Positions 35,955 through 45,055 of a stretch of DNA of 64,000 bases are shown here, in pieces. The notes under the pieces were generated by a model. It did no database searches. It was not told the DNA's origin and was given only the letters and a program-made list of their open reading frames with translations. The position numbers and the translations under genes were made by a program. The stretch's first letter is position 1. Every line of letters begins with the position of its first letter. This DNA is from Halomonas sp. Its GTDB lineage: Bacteria; Pseudomonadota; Gammaproteobacteria; Pseudomonadales; Halomonadaceae. The DNA is taken from assembly GCF_011050415.1 (NCBI RefSeq), contig NZ_DRFS01000006.1, positions 1 through 64,000 of the forward strand. The letters run 5' to 3'.

Positions 35955-35974
35955 AATGACAATATTTATCATTA
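35955..35974 (-). promoter_or_regulatory. Fur-box-like operator for the TonB2 operon
   Basis: On the minus strand the core TGATAAATATTGTCA (35957-35971) fits the 7-1-7 Fur pattern TGATAAT-A-ATTATCA at 12 of 15 positions, with a matching flanking TAA. The end of the box, TTGTCA (35957-35962), is also a good -35 hexamer. It is the only such site I noticed between the nrdF terminator and the DUF3450 start. Iron-dependent repression of TonB systems by Fur is established. Confidence 0.6.
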
Positions 35975-36003
35975 ACATCCATGCAACACTTTCTCATAAG
36001 CAC

Positions 36004-36038
36004 AAAAAAGCGGGAGCTCTTTTGAGCTCCCGCTTTTT
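36004..36038 (-). terminator. Intrinsic terminator after nrdF (probably bidirectional)
   Basis: AGCGGGAGCTC (36009-36019) pairs perfectly with GAGCTCCCGCT (36024-36034) over TTTT. Six A bases (36004-36009) give a T-run on the minus strand, and TTTTT follows on the plus strand. It lies about 60 bases past the nrdF stop and insulates the Fur-controlled operon. Confidence 0.93.
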
Positions 36039-36094
36039 ATTACCGCTACCGCACGCGATGTATTGCTGAACTACTCGCCCGCATTAGCTGCTTT

Positions 36095-37102
<1,008 letters not shown>

Positions 37103-37107
37103 TCAAT

Positions 37108-37129
37108 GCCCGGGCATCAAAACCCGGGC
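37108..37129. other. Stem-loop in the nrdE-nrdF gap
   Basis: GCCCGGG (37108-37114) pairs with CCCGGGC (37123-37129) over an 8-base loop. No T-run follows on the minus strand, so it may modulate the nrdE/nrdF ratio or mRNA ends rather than terminate fully. Confidence 0.55.
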
Positions 37130-37196
37130 TGGCAAAAAACGGGCTTAATAAAGCATAGCGCTCAATCACTGACGCTGGGCTTCAGTCGCCTAACAG

Positions 37197-39389
37197 TTAT
37201 AGCGTGCAGGAGACACAGCCTTCTACCTCGGTACCTTCTAAAGCGCTTTGACGTAGGCGGATGTAGTAAAGGGTTTTGATTCCCTTCCGCCAGGCATAAA
37301 TCTGCGCTTTGTTGATATCTCGCGTACTGGCGGTATCAGGGAAGAACAGAGTTAATGATAGGCCCTGGTCAACGTGCTGCGAGGCTTCTGCATAGGTATC
37401 GATAATTTTCTCAGGGCCAATTTCATAGGCGTCCTGGAAGTAGGCGAAGTTGGCCTCATTGAGGAAGGGTGCGGGGTAGTAAACCCGGCCCAACTTGCCC
37501 TCTTTACGGATCTCGATTCTCGCCGCCACCGGGTGAATACTGGAGGTGGAGTTGTTGATATAGGAGATAGAGCCCGTTGGCGGCACGGCCTGCAGGTTAC
37601 GGTTGTATAAACCGTGCGCCATAACCGAGGCTTTCAGTTCCTGCCAATCATCTTGGGTTGGCAGCGCAATACCACTGCGCTCAAACAGTTCACGCACTTT
37701 GTCGGTACGCGGCAACCATGCTTTGTCGATATATTTAGTGAAAAACTCACCCGAGGCGTAGGTAGAGTTAGCAAAATCGGCAAACGTATCGTTATGCTCA
37801 ATGGCTAAGCGGTTAGACGCACGAATGGCATGGAAGGCCACGCAGTAGAAGTAGAGATTGGTAAAATCCAATCCTTCATCAGAGCCGTAGTAGATATGCT
37901 CACGCGCCAGATAGCCGTGCAGGTTCATCTGACCCAAGCCAATCGCGCGCGACTTTGCATTACCTTCGGCAATCGACGGTACGCTGCGCAGATTGCTCAT
38001 CTCTGATACTGCCGTTAGGCCACGAATAGCAATTTCGACGCTGGTGCCGATATCGCCCGAATCCATTACCTTGGCAATATTCATTGAACCTAAGTTGCAC
38101 GAGATATCCTGACCAACATGGCGATAGCCCAGATCGTCGTCGTATTCGGTAGGCGTATTGACCTGTAGAATTTCTGAGCAGAGGTTGCTCATATTAATCC
38201 GGCCGGCAATCGGGTTGGCGCGATTCACCGTATCTTCAAACATGATGTACGGATAGCCCGACTCAAACTGTAGCTCGGCCAGCACTTGGAAAAATGCCCG
38301 GGCATTGATCTTGTGCTTGCGAATACGCGCATCCGCAACCATCTCATGGTACTTCTCGGTAACGCTGATATCACCAAACGGGACGCCGTAGACGCGCTCC
38401 ACATCATAGGGCGAGAACAGGTACATATCGTCATTGCGCTTGGCTAATTCAAAGGTAATATCCGGGATCGTAACGCCCAGTGAGAGCGTTTTAATGCGCA
38501 CTTTTTCGTCGGCGTTTTCCCGTTTGGTATCCAAAAAGCGCAGGATATCCGGGTGGTGGGCGTTTAGATAAACCGCGCCAGCGCCTTGACGCGCACCTAG
38601 CTGGTTGGCATAGGAGAATGCGTCTTCCAGCAACTTCATAATTGGGATAATGCCCGACGACTGGTTCTCAATGCGCTTAATGGGTGCGCCAGACTCACGA
38701 ATATTGGTGAGCAGAAATGCAACGCCGCCACCACGTTTAGAGAGCTGCAGTGCGGAGTTAATCGAACGACCAATCGACTCCATATTGTCTTCAATACGCA
38801 GCAAGAAGCACGACACCAGCTCACCGCGCTGCTGCTTACCGCAGTTCAGGAAAGTGGGGGTCGCTGGCTGGAAACGCCCGCTGATAATCTCGTCCACTAA
38901 TGACTTGGCCAGTGCTTCCTCGCCCCGCGCCAGGGTCAGTGCGACCATGCAAACACGGTCTTCATAGCGCTCTAAATAGCGCTTACCGTCAAAGGTCTTC
39001 AGCGTGTAGCTGGTGTAGTACTTGAAGGCGCCCAGGAAACTAGGGAAACGAAATTTATACGCATAGGCTTGTTCAAACAGCGCCTTGATAAAGGCAAAGC
39101 TGTACTGCGATAGCATCTCGGCTTCGTAATACTGCTCTTCCACTAGGTAATCGAGCTTTTCCTCCAACGAGTGGAAGAACACCGTATTCTGATTAACGTG
39201 TTGCAAAAAGTACTGGCGGGCCGCTTCACGATCTTTGCCTAGCTGTAACTCACCGTCGGTGCCGTACAGATTGAGCATAGCGTTAAGCGCATGGTAATCC
39301 AATGTGCGCGCTTCAGATGTCGCTGCAGGTCGTTTTGCCTCAACATTTTTAGAGGCTGACTCTTTTGGGGCTAGGTTTGTCGTTTCCAA
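37197..39389 (-). CDS. nrdE: Class Ib ribonucleotide reductase alpha subunit NrdE
   Basis: Large catalytic subunit that reduces ribonucleoside diphosphates to deoxyribonucleotides. The 730-residue sequence tracks E. coli NrdE closely: [47 protein letters not shown] and the C-terminal redox pair C-V-S-C-T-L. No N-terminal ATP-cone is present, as usual for class Ib. The start appears to be TTG 39389, inside the nrdI end, with AAGGAG 10 bases upstream. Confidence 0.96.
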   Translation of the reverse strand: METTNLAPKESASKNVEAKRPAATSEARTLDYHALNAMLNLYGTDGELQLGKDREAARQYFLQHVNQNTVFFHSLEEKLDYLVEEQYYEAEMLSQYSFAFIKALFEQAYAYKFRFPSFLGAFKYYTSYTLKTFDGKRYLERYEDRVCMVALTLARGEEALAKSLVDEIISGRFQPATPTFLNCGKQQRGELVSCFLLRIEDNMESIGRSINSALQLSKRGGGVAFLLTNIRESGAPIKRIENQSSGIIPIMKLLEDAFSYANQLGARQGAGAVYLNAHHPDILRFLDTKRENADEKVRIKTLSLGVTIPDITFELAKRNDDMYLFSPYDVERVYGVPFGDISVTEKYHEMVADARIRKHKINARAFFQVLAELQFESGYPYIMFEDTVNRANPIAGRINMSNLCSEILQVNTPTEYDDDLGYRHVGQDISCNLGSMNIAKVMDSGDIGTSVEIAIRGLTAVSEMSNLRSVPSIAEGNAKSRAIGLGQMNLHGYLAREHIYYGSDEGLDFTNLYFYCVAFHAIRASNRLAIEHNDTFADFANSTYASGEFFTKYIDKAWLPRTDKVRELFERSGIALPTQDDWQELKASVMAHGLYNRNLQAVPPTGSISYINNSTSSIHPVAARIEIRKEGKLGRVYYPAPFLNEANFAYFQDAYEIGPEKIIDTYAEASQHVDQGLSLTLFFPDTASTRDINKAQIYAWRKGIKTLYYIRLRQSALEGTEVEGCVSCTL

Positions 39390-39778
39390 AACTCTTCTAC
39401 TCCTTTGCGAACCCTGGCGACATCGTCATCGGTGCCCAACAGTTCAAATCGATACAGCAGCGGCACGCTGCACTTTTTCGCGATAATACGTCCAGCCAGA
39501 CCATACGCATCACCAAAATTCGTATTTCCCGCGGCAATCACTCCGCGAAGGAGGTTGCGGTTATGCGTATCGTTTAGAAAATGAATCACCTGCTTAGGCA
39601 CTGCCCCCTGCGCGCTACCCCCACCATAGGTGGGGGTAATTAAAATATAGGGCTGGGTAACGCGTAAAACAGGTTCATCTCGGCCTAGTGGCAGCCGCTT
39701 GGCGGCAAGGCCAAGCTTTTCTACAAAACGATGGGTATTGCCTGACTTAGTAGAGAAGTAAACCAAACTGCTGGCCAT
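39371..39778 (-). CDS. nrdI: NrdI flavodoxin-like protein
   Basis: Flavodoxin-like protein that supplies superoxide or peroxide to assemble the Mn-tyrosyl radical in NrdF. The phosphate-binding loop [12 protein letters not shown] follows the start; T-P-T-Y-G-G-G and [14 protein letters not shown] are the NrdI flavin-loop motifs. The frame opens at 39805, but homologues begin close to L-V-Y-F-S, so ATG 39778 is preferred (135 residues). Its end overlaps the nrdE start by 19 bases. Confidence 0.93.
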   Translation of the reverse strand: MASSLVYFSTKSGNTHRFVEKLGLAAKRLPLGRDEPVLRVTQPYILITPTYGGGSAQGAVPKQVIHFLNDTHNRNLLRGVIAAGNTNFGDAYGLAGRIIAKKCSVPLLYRFELLGTDDDVARVRKGVEEFWKRQT

Positions 39779-39814
39779 AGATGTCTCTGGGCAACTTGCC
39801 AGCATCGCAGTGAC

Positions 39815-40036
39815 CTAGGCCAGTGCTTGAATACGGTCTGGGCGGAAACCCGACCAGTGATTCTCACCCACAACAACGACGGGCAGCTGACGGTAACCCA
39901 GCGCTTCCACTTCTTCTTGAGCACCCGACTCAGCGGTGATATCGATAACCGTATATTCAAGGCCGTGTTTATCTAAAGCGCGGTAAGTAGCGGTACATTG
40001 AACACACGCAGGCTTGCTATAAATCTGAATTTCCAT
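39815..40036 (-). CDS. nrdH: NrdH glutaredoxin-like redoxin
   Basis: Thioredoxin-fold electron donor specific to class Ib reductase. The 73-residue protein has the redox motif C-V-Q-C at about residues 11-14, Y-R-Q-L-P-V-V-V-V with the cis-Pro near 50, and W-S-G-F-R-P-D-R-I near the end, the NrdH signature. The frame extends upstream, but AAGGGG 7 bases before ATG 40036 sets the start. It is first in nrdHIEF, downstream of a promoter overlapped by NrdR-like boxes. Confidence 0.94.
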   Translation of the reverse strand: MEIQIYSKPACVQCTATYRALDKHGLEYTVIDITAESGAQEEVEALGYRQLPVVVVGENHWSGFRPDRIQALA

Positions 40037-40112
40037 GGGCGATCCCCTTTTCATAGCGGCATTTTTCGGGTAGAGCATATCTAGTGCCCCACCCCTTTTG
40101 AAGACACAACGC

Positions 40113-40159
40113 ATACTATATATAGACCATCAGAAAATCAATTCAAGCATATGTGGTAT
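40113..40159 (-). promoter_or_regulatory. nrdH promoter with two NrdR-box-like sites
   Basis: On the minus strand, TTGAAT (40141-40146) and TATATA (40119-40124) with a 16-base spacer form a candidate promoter. The NrdR consensus is ACACWATATMTWGTGT. One site is centred at 40120.5 on CTATATATAG and matches about 12 of 16. A second, weaker site (about 9 of 16) is centred at 40151.5. The 31-bp spacing, three helical turns, is the arrangement known for paired NrdR boxes. Confidence 0.5.
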
Positions 40160-40210
40160 TTTTCATCCACAGGTTATTGACAGCTAGTGCCCAATGCTAT
40201 CCCCCGGAAA

Positions 40211-40242
40211 CGAAAAAACCGCCCACTAAAAAGGGGCGGTTT
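40211..40242 (-). terminator. Intrinsic terminator of sodA
   Basis: AAACCGCCC (40216-40224) pairs with GGGCGGTTT (40234-40242) over a 9-base loop. The A-run at 40213-40218 gives TTTTTT on the minus strand. It lies 45-70 bases past the sodA stop and separates sodA from nrdHIEF. Confidence 0.88.
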
Positions 40243-40286
40243 CATACAAGACCTTACGTCGGTCTTGCTAGCGCATTACAACAATA

Positions 40287-40898
40287 TTAGGCAATCGCAG
40301 CCTGGTAACGACGCTCAACGTCTTCCCAATTAACCACGTTAAAGAACGCGGCAATGTAGTCAGGACGCTTATTCTGATACTTCAGGTAGTAGGCATGCTC
40401 CCAAACGTCCAAACCAAGCAGCGGCGTATTGCCGTGCATCAGGGGGCTGTCTTGGTTCAGCGTGTTTTCGACTACTAACTTTTTCTCAGGAGTAACGGAG
40501 AGCCATGCCCAGCCGCTGCCAAAACGACCTACGGCCGCTTTTTTAAACTCTTCCTGGAAAGTCTCAAGACCGCCAAGCTCAGCGTCGATCGCTTTGGCAA
40601 CATCACCCTGAGGCTTACCACCACCATTTGGCGACATCATCTGCCAAAACATGGAGTGGTTGGCATGGCCGCCACCGTTATTGATAACGGCTTGACGCTT
40701 AGCTTCTGGAACACGATCCAGATTAGCGACCAGCTCTTCAACGGGAACATCTTCCAACCCAGTGCCTTCAAGCGTGGCGTTTAGGTTGTTGATGTAGGTT
40801 TGATGGTGACGTGAGTGGTGAATTTCCATCGTCATCGCATCGATATTTGGCTCGAGAGCGTCATATGCGTACGGCAGTTCGGGTAATGTATGTGCCAT
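40287..40898 (-). CDS. sodA: Superoxide dismutase, Mn-type
   Basis: Converts superoxide to peroxide and oxygen. The 203-residue protein starts [17 protein letters not shown] lies 6 bases before ATG 40898. Metal ligands are His in M-E-I-H-H-S-R-H-H, His in H-A-N-H-S-M-F-W, and Asp/His in [16 protein letters not shown] and N-Q-D-S-P-L-M carry the Gly/Gln pair of MnSOD, and R-F-G-S-G-W-A-W-L fits SodA, whereas FeSOD has Q-x-W-N-H and A-G-T-P-L. Metal use is inferred; cambialistic enzymes exist. It is a single-gene unit. Confidence 0.92.
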   Translation of the reverse strand: MAHTLPELPYAYDALEPNIDAMTMEIHHSRHHQTYINNLNATLEGTGLEDVPVEELVANLDRVPEAKRQAVINNGGGHANHSMFWQMMSPNGGGKPQGDVAKAIDAELGGLETFQEEFKKAAVGRFGSGWAWLSVTPEKKLVVENTLNQDSPLMHGNTPLLGLDVWEHAYYLKYQNKRPDYIAAFFNVVNWEDVERRYQAAIA

Positions 40899-41045
40899 AT
40901 CATCATCTCCTTGAGTGGCTTTCGTTGCTTTCACTTACCTATGTGCGGTCAGTCCGCAGCTTTTTCAACTGTCAGGGTATCTTTTCTTACCCTTTGCCCC
41001 AGTACTTTAGTCAACTATTGGCAGTTTACCTAATACACAAGATAC

Positions 41046-41074
41046 AAAAAAGCCGACTTCTGGTGAAGCCGGCT
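41046..41074 (-). terminator. Intrinsic terminator of the etfBA operon
   Basis: On the minus strand AGCCGGCTTC pairs with GAAGTCGGCT (one G-T wobble) over a 4-base loop, followed by six T bases (plus-strand positions 41046-41051). It lies about 20 bases past the etfA stop. Confidence 0.9.
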
Positions 41075-41092
41075 CATTAGTGACTGTATTAC

Positions 41093-42019
41093 TTACAGCT
41101 TGCTCTCAAGCTCGGGCAGGATCTCAAACAGATCCCCCACCAGTCCGTAATCCGCCACCTGGAAGATCGGGGCTTCGTCGTCTTTGTTGATGGCGACGAT
41201 CACCTTGGAGTCCTTCATGCCCGCCAAGTGCTGGATGGCACCGGAGATACCCACGGCAATATACAGATCCGGGGCGACGATCTTACCGGTCTGACCGACC
41301 TGCATATCGTTGGGTACAAAGCCTGCGTCGACCGCGGCCCGGGAAGCGCCGATAGCAGCCCCTAGCTTGTCGGCAATGCCGTCGAGCAGCTTAAAGTTCT
41401 CGCCGTTGCCCATACCGCGACCACCGGAGATGACCACTTTGGCGCCGCCCAGTTCGGGACGATCCGACTTCGCCAGCTCTTCTTTGACAAAGCTGGACTG
41501 GCTGTTTTCAACCACCACATCGACGGTTTCAATCGTCGCGCTGCCATTTGCGTCTACAGCGTCAAAACCGGTGGTGCGGATAGTGATCACTTTTAGCGTG
41601 TCGTCACTTTTCACCGTGGCAATGGCATTACCGGCGTAGATCGGGCGCAGGAAGGTGTCAGCGCTTTCTACTCCCAGCACATCCGACAATTGGCTAACGT
41701 CTTTTAGTGCCGCTAAACGGGGCAGTACGTTTTTACCGGTGGTGGAGGCGCTGGCCAGTACATGGGTGTAATCCCCCGCCAGTTCGACCAGTAAAGCGCC
41801 CATGGGCTCGGCCAGTTGGTGGGCGTAAACGGCATTATCCGCAACGCGAACTTTACTCACGCCATCAAGTTTGGCGGCGGCCTCGGCGGCCGCCTGAACG
41901 CCTTCACCGGCCACCAGAATATCAATATCGCCACCGATGGCTTGGGCCGCCGCCACAACGTGGGCAGTGGCGCCGGCCAGTTGGCCTTCATGCAGATCGG
42001 CAAGTACCAAAATGCTCAT
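41093..42019 (-). CDS. etfA: Electron transfer flavoprotein alpha subunit
   Basis: FAD-binding subunit of ETF, which collects electrons from acyl-CoA and other dehydrogenases. The C-terminal FAD domain shows [26 protein letters not shown] and [12 protein letters not shown], then [16 protein letters not shown] lies 8 bases before ATG 42019; the frame's earlier Met (42037) has no such site. It has 308 residues. It follows etfB by 55 bases. Confidence 0.96.
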   Translation of the reverse strand: MSILVLADLHEGQLAGATAHVVAAAQAIGGDIDILVAGEGVQAAAEAAAKLDGVSKVRVADNAVYAHQLAEPMGALLVELAGDYTHVLASASTTGKNVLPRLAALKDVSQLSDVLGVESADTFLRPIYAGNAIATVKSDDTLKVITIRTTGFDAVDANGSATIETVDVVVENSQSSFVKEELAKSDRPELGGAKVVISGGRGMGNGENFKLLDGIADKLGAAIGASRAAVDAGFVPNDMQVGQTGKIVAPDLYIAVGISGAIQHLAGMKDSKVIVAINKDDEAPIFQVADYGLVGDLFEILPELESKL

Positions 42020-42074
42020 AAAATCAGCTCCTTTCAAAGCACATGCTCAACGTTCGGGTGGTAACTAACCGACC

Positions 42075-42824
42075 TTAAAGAACTTTGGCTTCGTTTTTGA
42101 GTTTGTCGATCAGCTCATCTACCGAGGCAACCTTGACGCCACCCTTGCGCTCGGCGGGTGATTCGACTTTCAACAGGCTCACCTTGGAGGCCACCTCGAC
42201 GCCGTAATCGGCGGGGGTTTTGACATCCAGCGGCTTTTTCTTGGCCTTCATGATATCCGGGAGCTTGGCGTAGCGCGGCTCGTTCAAACGCAGGTCGGTG
42301 GTCACAATCGCCGGTAGCGCCAGGGCAATGGTTTGCAGCCCGCCATCGATTTCACGGGTGACATTGACCTTGTCACCGTCGACCGCTACTTCTGAGGCAA
42401 AGGTACCCTGGGGTAGGCCGGTCAGCGCGGCAAGCATTTGGCCGGTTTGGTTGTTGTCGGTGTCGATAGCCTGTTTGCCTAGAATCACCAGGCCAGGCTG
42501 CTCTTCCTCGACCACTTTGGCCAGCAGTTTGGCCACGGCCAGGGATTCGGCGCGCTCGTCGGTTTCGATATGGATGGCGCGATCCGCCCCCAGGGCCAGC
42601 GCGGTACGCAGCTGCTCTTGAGCGGCTTTGGGGCCCACCGTTACCGCCACAACCTCAGTGGCAACGCCCTTCTCTTTTAGGCGCACCGCTTCTTCCACGG
42701 CAATTTCGCAGAAGGGGTTCATGGCCATTTTGACGTTGGTGAGATCGACGTCTGAGTGATCCGCTTTAACACGGATTTTGACGTTGTAGTCGATGACGCG
42801 TTTAACCGCGACGAGTACTTTCAT
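42075..42824 (-). CDS. etfB: Electron transfer flavoprotein beta subunit
   Basis: AMP-binding partner of EtfA. The 249-residue protein begins [13 protein letters not shown], the standard EtfB start; GAGGA is 5 bases upstream. [16 protein letters not shown] and the recognition region [21 protein letters not shown] are typical. An open frame upstream adds 43 codons without a ribosome site and is excluded. It heads the etfBA operon, divergent from etfD. Confidence 0.96.
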   Translation of the reverse strand: MKVLVAVKRVIDYNVKIRVKADHSDVDLTNVKMAMNPFCEIAVEEAVRLKEKGVATEVVAVTVGPKAAQEQLRTALALGADRAIHIETDERAESLAVAKLLAKVVEEEQPGLVILGKQAIDTDNNQTGQMLAALTGLPQGTFASEVAVDGDKVNVTREIDGGLQTIALALPAIVTTDLRLNEPRYAKLPDIMKAKKKPLDVKTPADYGVEVASKVSLLKVESPAERKGGVKVASVDELIDKLKNEAKVL

Positions 42825-42912
42825 AGGTTCCTCGCTTAGCTGGTAGTAAAAGCCGTTAACCTGGAGGGCACCCGCCCTGCGGATACCTGCTGCTAAAAAC
42901 TGTTTAAAAAAT

Positions 42913-42942
42913 ATTTTGAGCCTAAGCATTTTAAGCCTAAGC
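42913..42942 (-). repeat. 15-bp tandem duplication upstream of etfB
   Basis: Plus-strand copies ATTTTGAGCCTAAGC and ATTTTAAGCCTAAGC are adjacent and match at 14 of 15 positions. They lie about 90 bases upstream of the etfB start. Confidence 0.9.
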
Positions 42943-43105
42943 ACCGCCAGCACAGTGGCGACGTACTAAATTCATGCAAGCGTTTGATAGGTACGCTATG
43001 GAAAAACCTTACCAATTTGCCACAGCTGGCATACTGGCAACAATAGCGAGTAACTAAGGCCTTGGTCGTATCGCTAAACGCGGCTCGCCTAAACTTTTCA
43101 CCCAG

Positions 43106-43125
43106 GCACCTCGCCGCACCTCGCC
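43106..43125 (+). repeat. 10-bp perfect tandem duplication
   Basis: GCACCTCGCC occurs twice in direct succession within the etfB-etfD intergenic region. Confidence 0.9.
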
Positions 43126-43308
43126 AAGAAATGCTTTGATTGCCATCGTAGGCGTGACCTGACACAGGTATTATGCCTATCATGGGGCACAACCAGAAGC
43201 AAACGACCGTTTTAAATTAAGGCCCGATTTTTATAAGCTAATGCTCATAACGAAGACATCGACTAGCTTTGATAAATAGCGGCACTTAAGAGAATAAGGA
43301 GAAACCGG

Positions 43309-44973
43309 GTGGAAACTGTTGAACGCGATGTAATGGACTTTGACGTGGTGATTGTTGGTGCGGGCCCATCCGGTCTTGCAGCTGCCTGCCGACTGATGCA
43401 GCAAGCCAACGAAGCAGAACAGGAACTCACCGTCTGCGTGGTCGAGAAAGGCTCAGAAGTGGGCGCGCATATTTTGTCAGGCGCGGTATTCGAGCCCCGT
43501 GCGCTGACTGAACTATTTCCCGATTGGCAGGAACGCGGCGCACCGCTGAATACGCCGGCGATTCGCGACGACGTTTTTCTGCTTAAAGATGCCGAAAAAG
43601 CACAAAAAGTGCCTAACGCGCTAGTACCCAAAAGTATGCACAACACCGGTGGCGACCAGCAGCGTTATGTCATTAGTGCCGGCAATCTATGCCGTTGGCT
43701 TGGCGAACAGGCCGAATCGTTAGGCGTGGAAATATTCCCTGGCTTCGCCGCCCAAGACGTTATCGTTGAAGAGGGCGCTGTGCGCGGTATCTTAATCGGC
43801 GACATGGGCGTCGCTGCCGATGGTACGCCTAAAGATGGTTATATGCCCGGCATGGAGCTGCGCGCCAAGTACACACTGTTCGCAGAAGGCTCGCGGGGAC
43901 ATCTCGGCAAACGCTTAATTAAAGATTTTTCGTTGGATGCAGGTCGCGACCCCCAGCATTATGGCCTTGGCCTTAAAGAGCTTTGGGATGTACCCGCGGA
44001 CAAGCATGAACCTGGGCTTGTCGTGCACGGTTCAGGCTGGCCGTTAGATAAAAACACCCATGGCGGCTGGTTTTTATACCATGCAGAAAACCAGCAGGTG
44101 GTTGTCGGTTTAATTATGGATCTTGGCTACCAAAATCCATGGCTCTCGCCGTTCGATGAGTTTCAGCGTATGAAACATCATCCGGTCATCAGTCAATACC
44201 TTGAAGGTGGCAAACGCGTTGCTTACGGCGCCCGGGCGATTACCAAGGGCGGCTTTAACTGCCTACCCAAAATGACCTTCCCCGGCGGCCTGCTAATCGG
44301 CTGTGACGCAGGCACCCTCAACTTTGCCAAAATCAAAGGGCTCCACACCGCCATGAAGTCAGGCATGGTGGCCGCAGAGAGCGTATTTGAAGCCATTAAA
44401 GGTGGTGACGAAGGCGCACAAGAGCTGACTAGCTTTACTAAGAAGTGGCAAGCAAGCTGGGCTTACCAAGAACTTAAAGACAACGCTAGCTTCGGCCCTG
44501 CCATTCATAAATATGGCACCATCGGTGGCGGCGCATACAATTTTGCCCATCAGCTACTGGGTAACAAACTGCCCAATGTGCATGACACCACTACCGACCA
44601 CGGTGCCCTCAAGCCCGCCGCAGAATTTGAAAAAATTACTTATCCCAAGCCAGACGGAAAACTTTCGTTCGATAAGCTCTCATCGGTGTTTCTGTCTAAC
44701 ACCAACCATGAAGAGAACCAGCCGTGCCATCTGCGCTTGGCAGATCCTGAGCTGCCGATTCGCGAAAACCTGCCGAAGTACGCAGAACCCGCCCAGCGCT
44801 ACTGCCCTGCTGGCGTCTACGAAGTAGTGGAAGACAGCGCGGGACAGCCACGCTTTCAGATCAACTTCCAAAACTGCGTGCACTGCAAAACCTGTGATAT
44901 CAAAGACCCGGCACAAAATATCACTTGGGTAGCACCAGAAGGCGGCGGCGGGCCAACGTATCCCAATATGTAA
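43309..44973 (+). CDS. etfD: Electron transfer flavoprotein-ubiquinone oxidoreductase
   Basis: Membrane-associated enzyme that passes electrons from ETF to ubiquinone. The 554-residue protein has an N-terminal FAD motif V-V-I-V-G-A-G-P-S-G-L-A-A-A, then E-K-G-S-E-V-G-A-H-I-L-S-G-A-V. A C-terminal ferredoxin-like [4Fe-4S] domain has R-Y-C-P-A-G-V-Y-E and N-C-V-H-C-K-T-C-D-I-K-D-P, ending G-G-P-x-Y-P-N-M. The start is GTG 43309 with AAGGAG 7 bases upstream. It is divergent from etfBA, its direct electron source. Confidence 0.96.
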   Translation: METVERDVMDFDVVIVGAGPSGLAAACRLMQQANEAEQELTVCVVEKGSEVGAHILSGAVFEPRALTELFPDWQERGAPLNTPAIRDDVFLLKDAEKAQKVPNALVPKSMHNTGGDQQRYVISAGNLCRWLGEQAESLGVEIFPGFAAQDVIVEEGAVRGILIGDMGVAADGTPKDGYMPGMELRAKYTLFAEGSRGHLGKRLIKDFSLDAGRDPQHYGLGLKELWDVPADKHEPGLVVHGSGWPLDKNTHGGWFLYHAENQQVVVGLIMDLGYQNPWLSPFDEFQRMKHHPVISQYLEGGKRVAYGARAITKGGFNCLPKMTFPGGLLIGCDAGTLNFAKIKGLHTAMKSGMVAAESVFEAIKGGDEGAQELTSFTKKWQASWAYQELKDNASFGPAIHKYGTIGGGAYNFAHQLLGNKLPNVHDTTTDHGALKPAAEFEKITYPKPDGKLSFDKLSSVFLSNTNHEENQPCHLRLADPELPIRENLPKYAEPAQRYCPAGVYEVVEDSAGQPRFQINFQNCVHCKTCDIKDPAQNITWVAPEGGGGPTYPNM

Positions 44974-45021
44974 TCAGCGAGCGGCTTTTAACTCTTTTTA
45001 ATACGCTGCCTCGCTACCGAT

Positions 45022-45055
45022 ACGGCCAGCCAATCGCGAGATATAGGCTGGCCGT
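45022..45055. other. Stem-loop between convergent etfD and helicase genes
   Basis: ACGGCCAGCC (45022-45031) pairs perfectly with GGCTGGCCGT (45046-45055) over a 14-base loop. It starts right at the helicase stop codon. There is no T-run on either strand, so terminator function is uncertain. Confidence 0.6.

Larger units (their letters stand above)
42825..43308. other. 484-base divergent region between etfB and ETF-QO
   Basis: No gene is supported; a minus-strand 99-codon frame (42893-43192) has no recognisable domain. The region holds a 15-bp duplication at 42913-42942 and a perfect 10-bp tandem duplication GCACCTCGCC at 43106-43125. AT-rich tracts at 43205-43250 could carry the plus-strand promoter. 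Promoter hexamers could not be assigned with confidence. Confidence 0.6.

Noticed and set aside
40287..40898. Annotation as iron superoxide dismutase (sodB)
   Set aside because: The Gly/Gln pair and the R-F-G-S-G-W-A-W and N-Q-D-S-P-L-M motifs fit the Mn-type; FeSOD motifs are absent.
42893..43192. 99-codon minus-strand frame upstream of etfB
   Set aside because: No recognisable domain or ribosome site, and it covers the 15-bp and 10-bp duplications.
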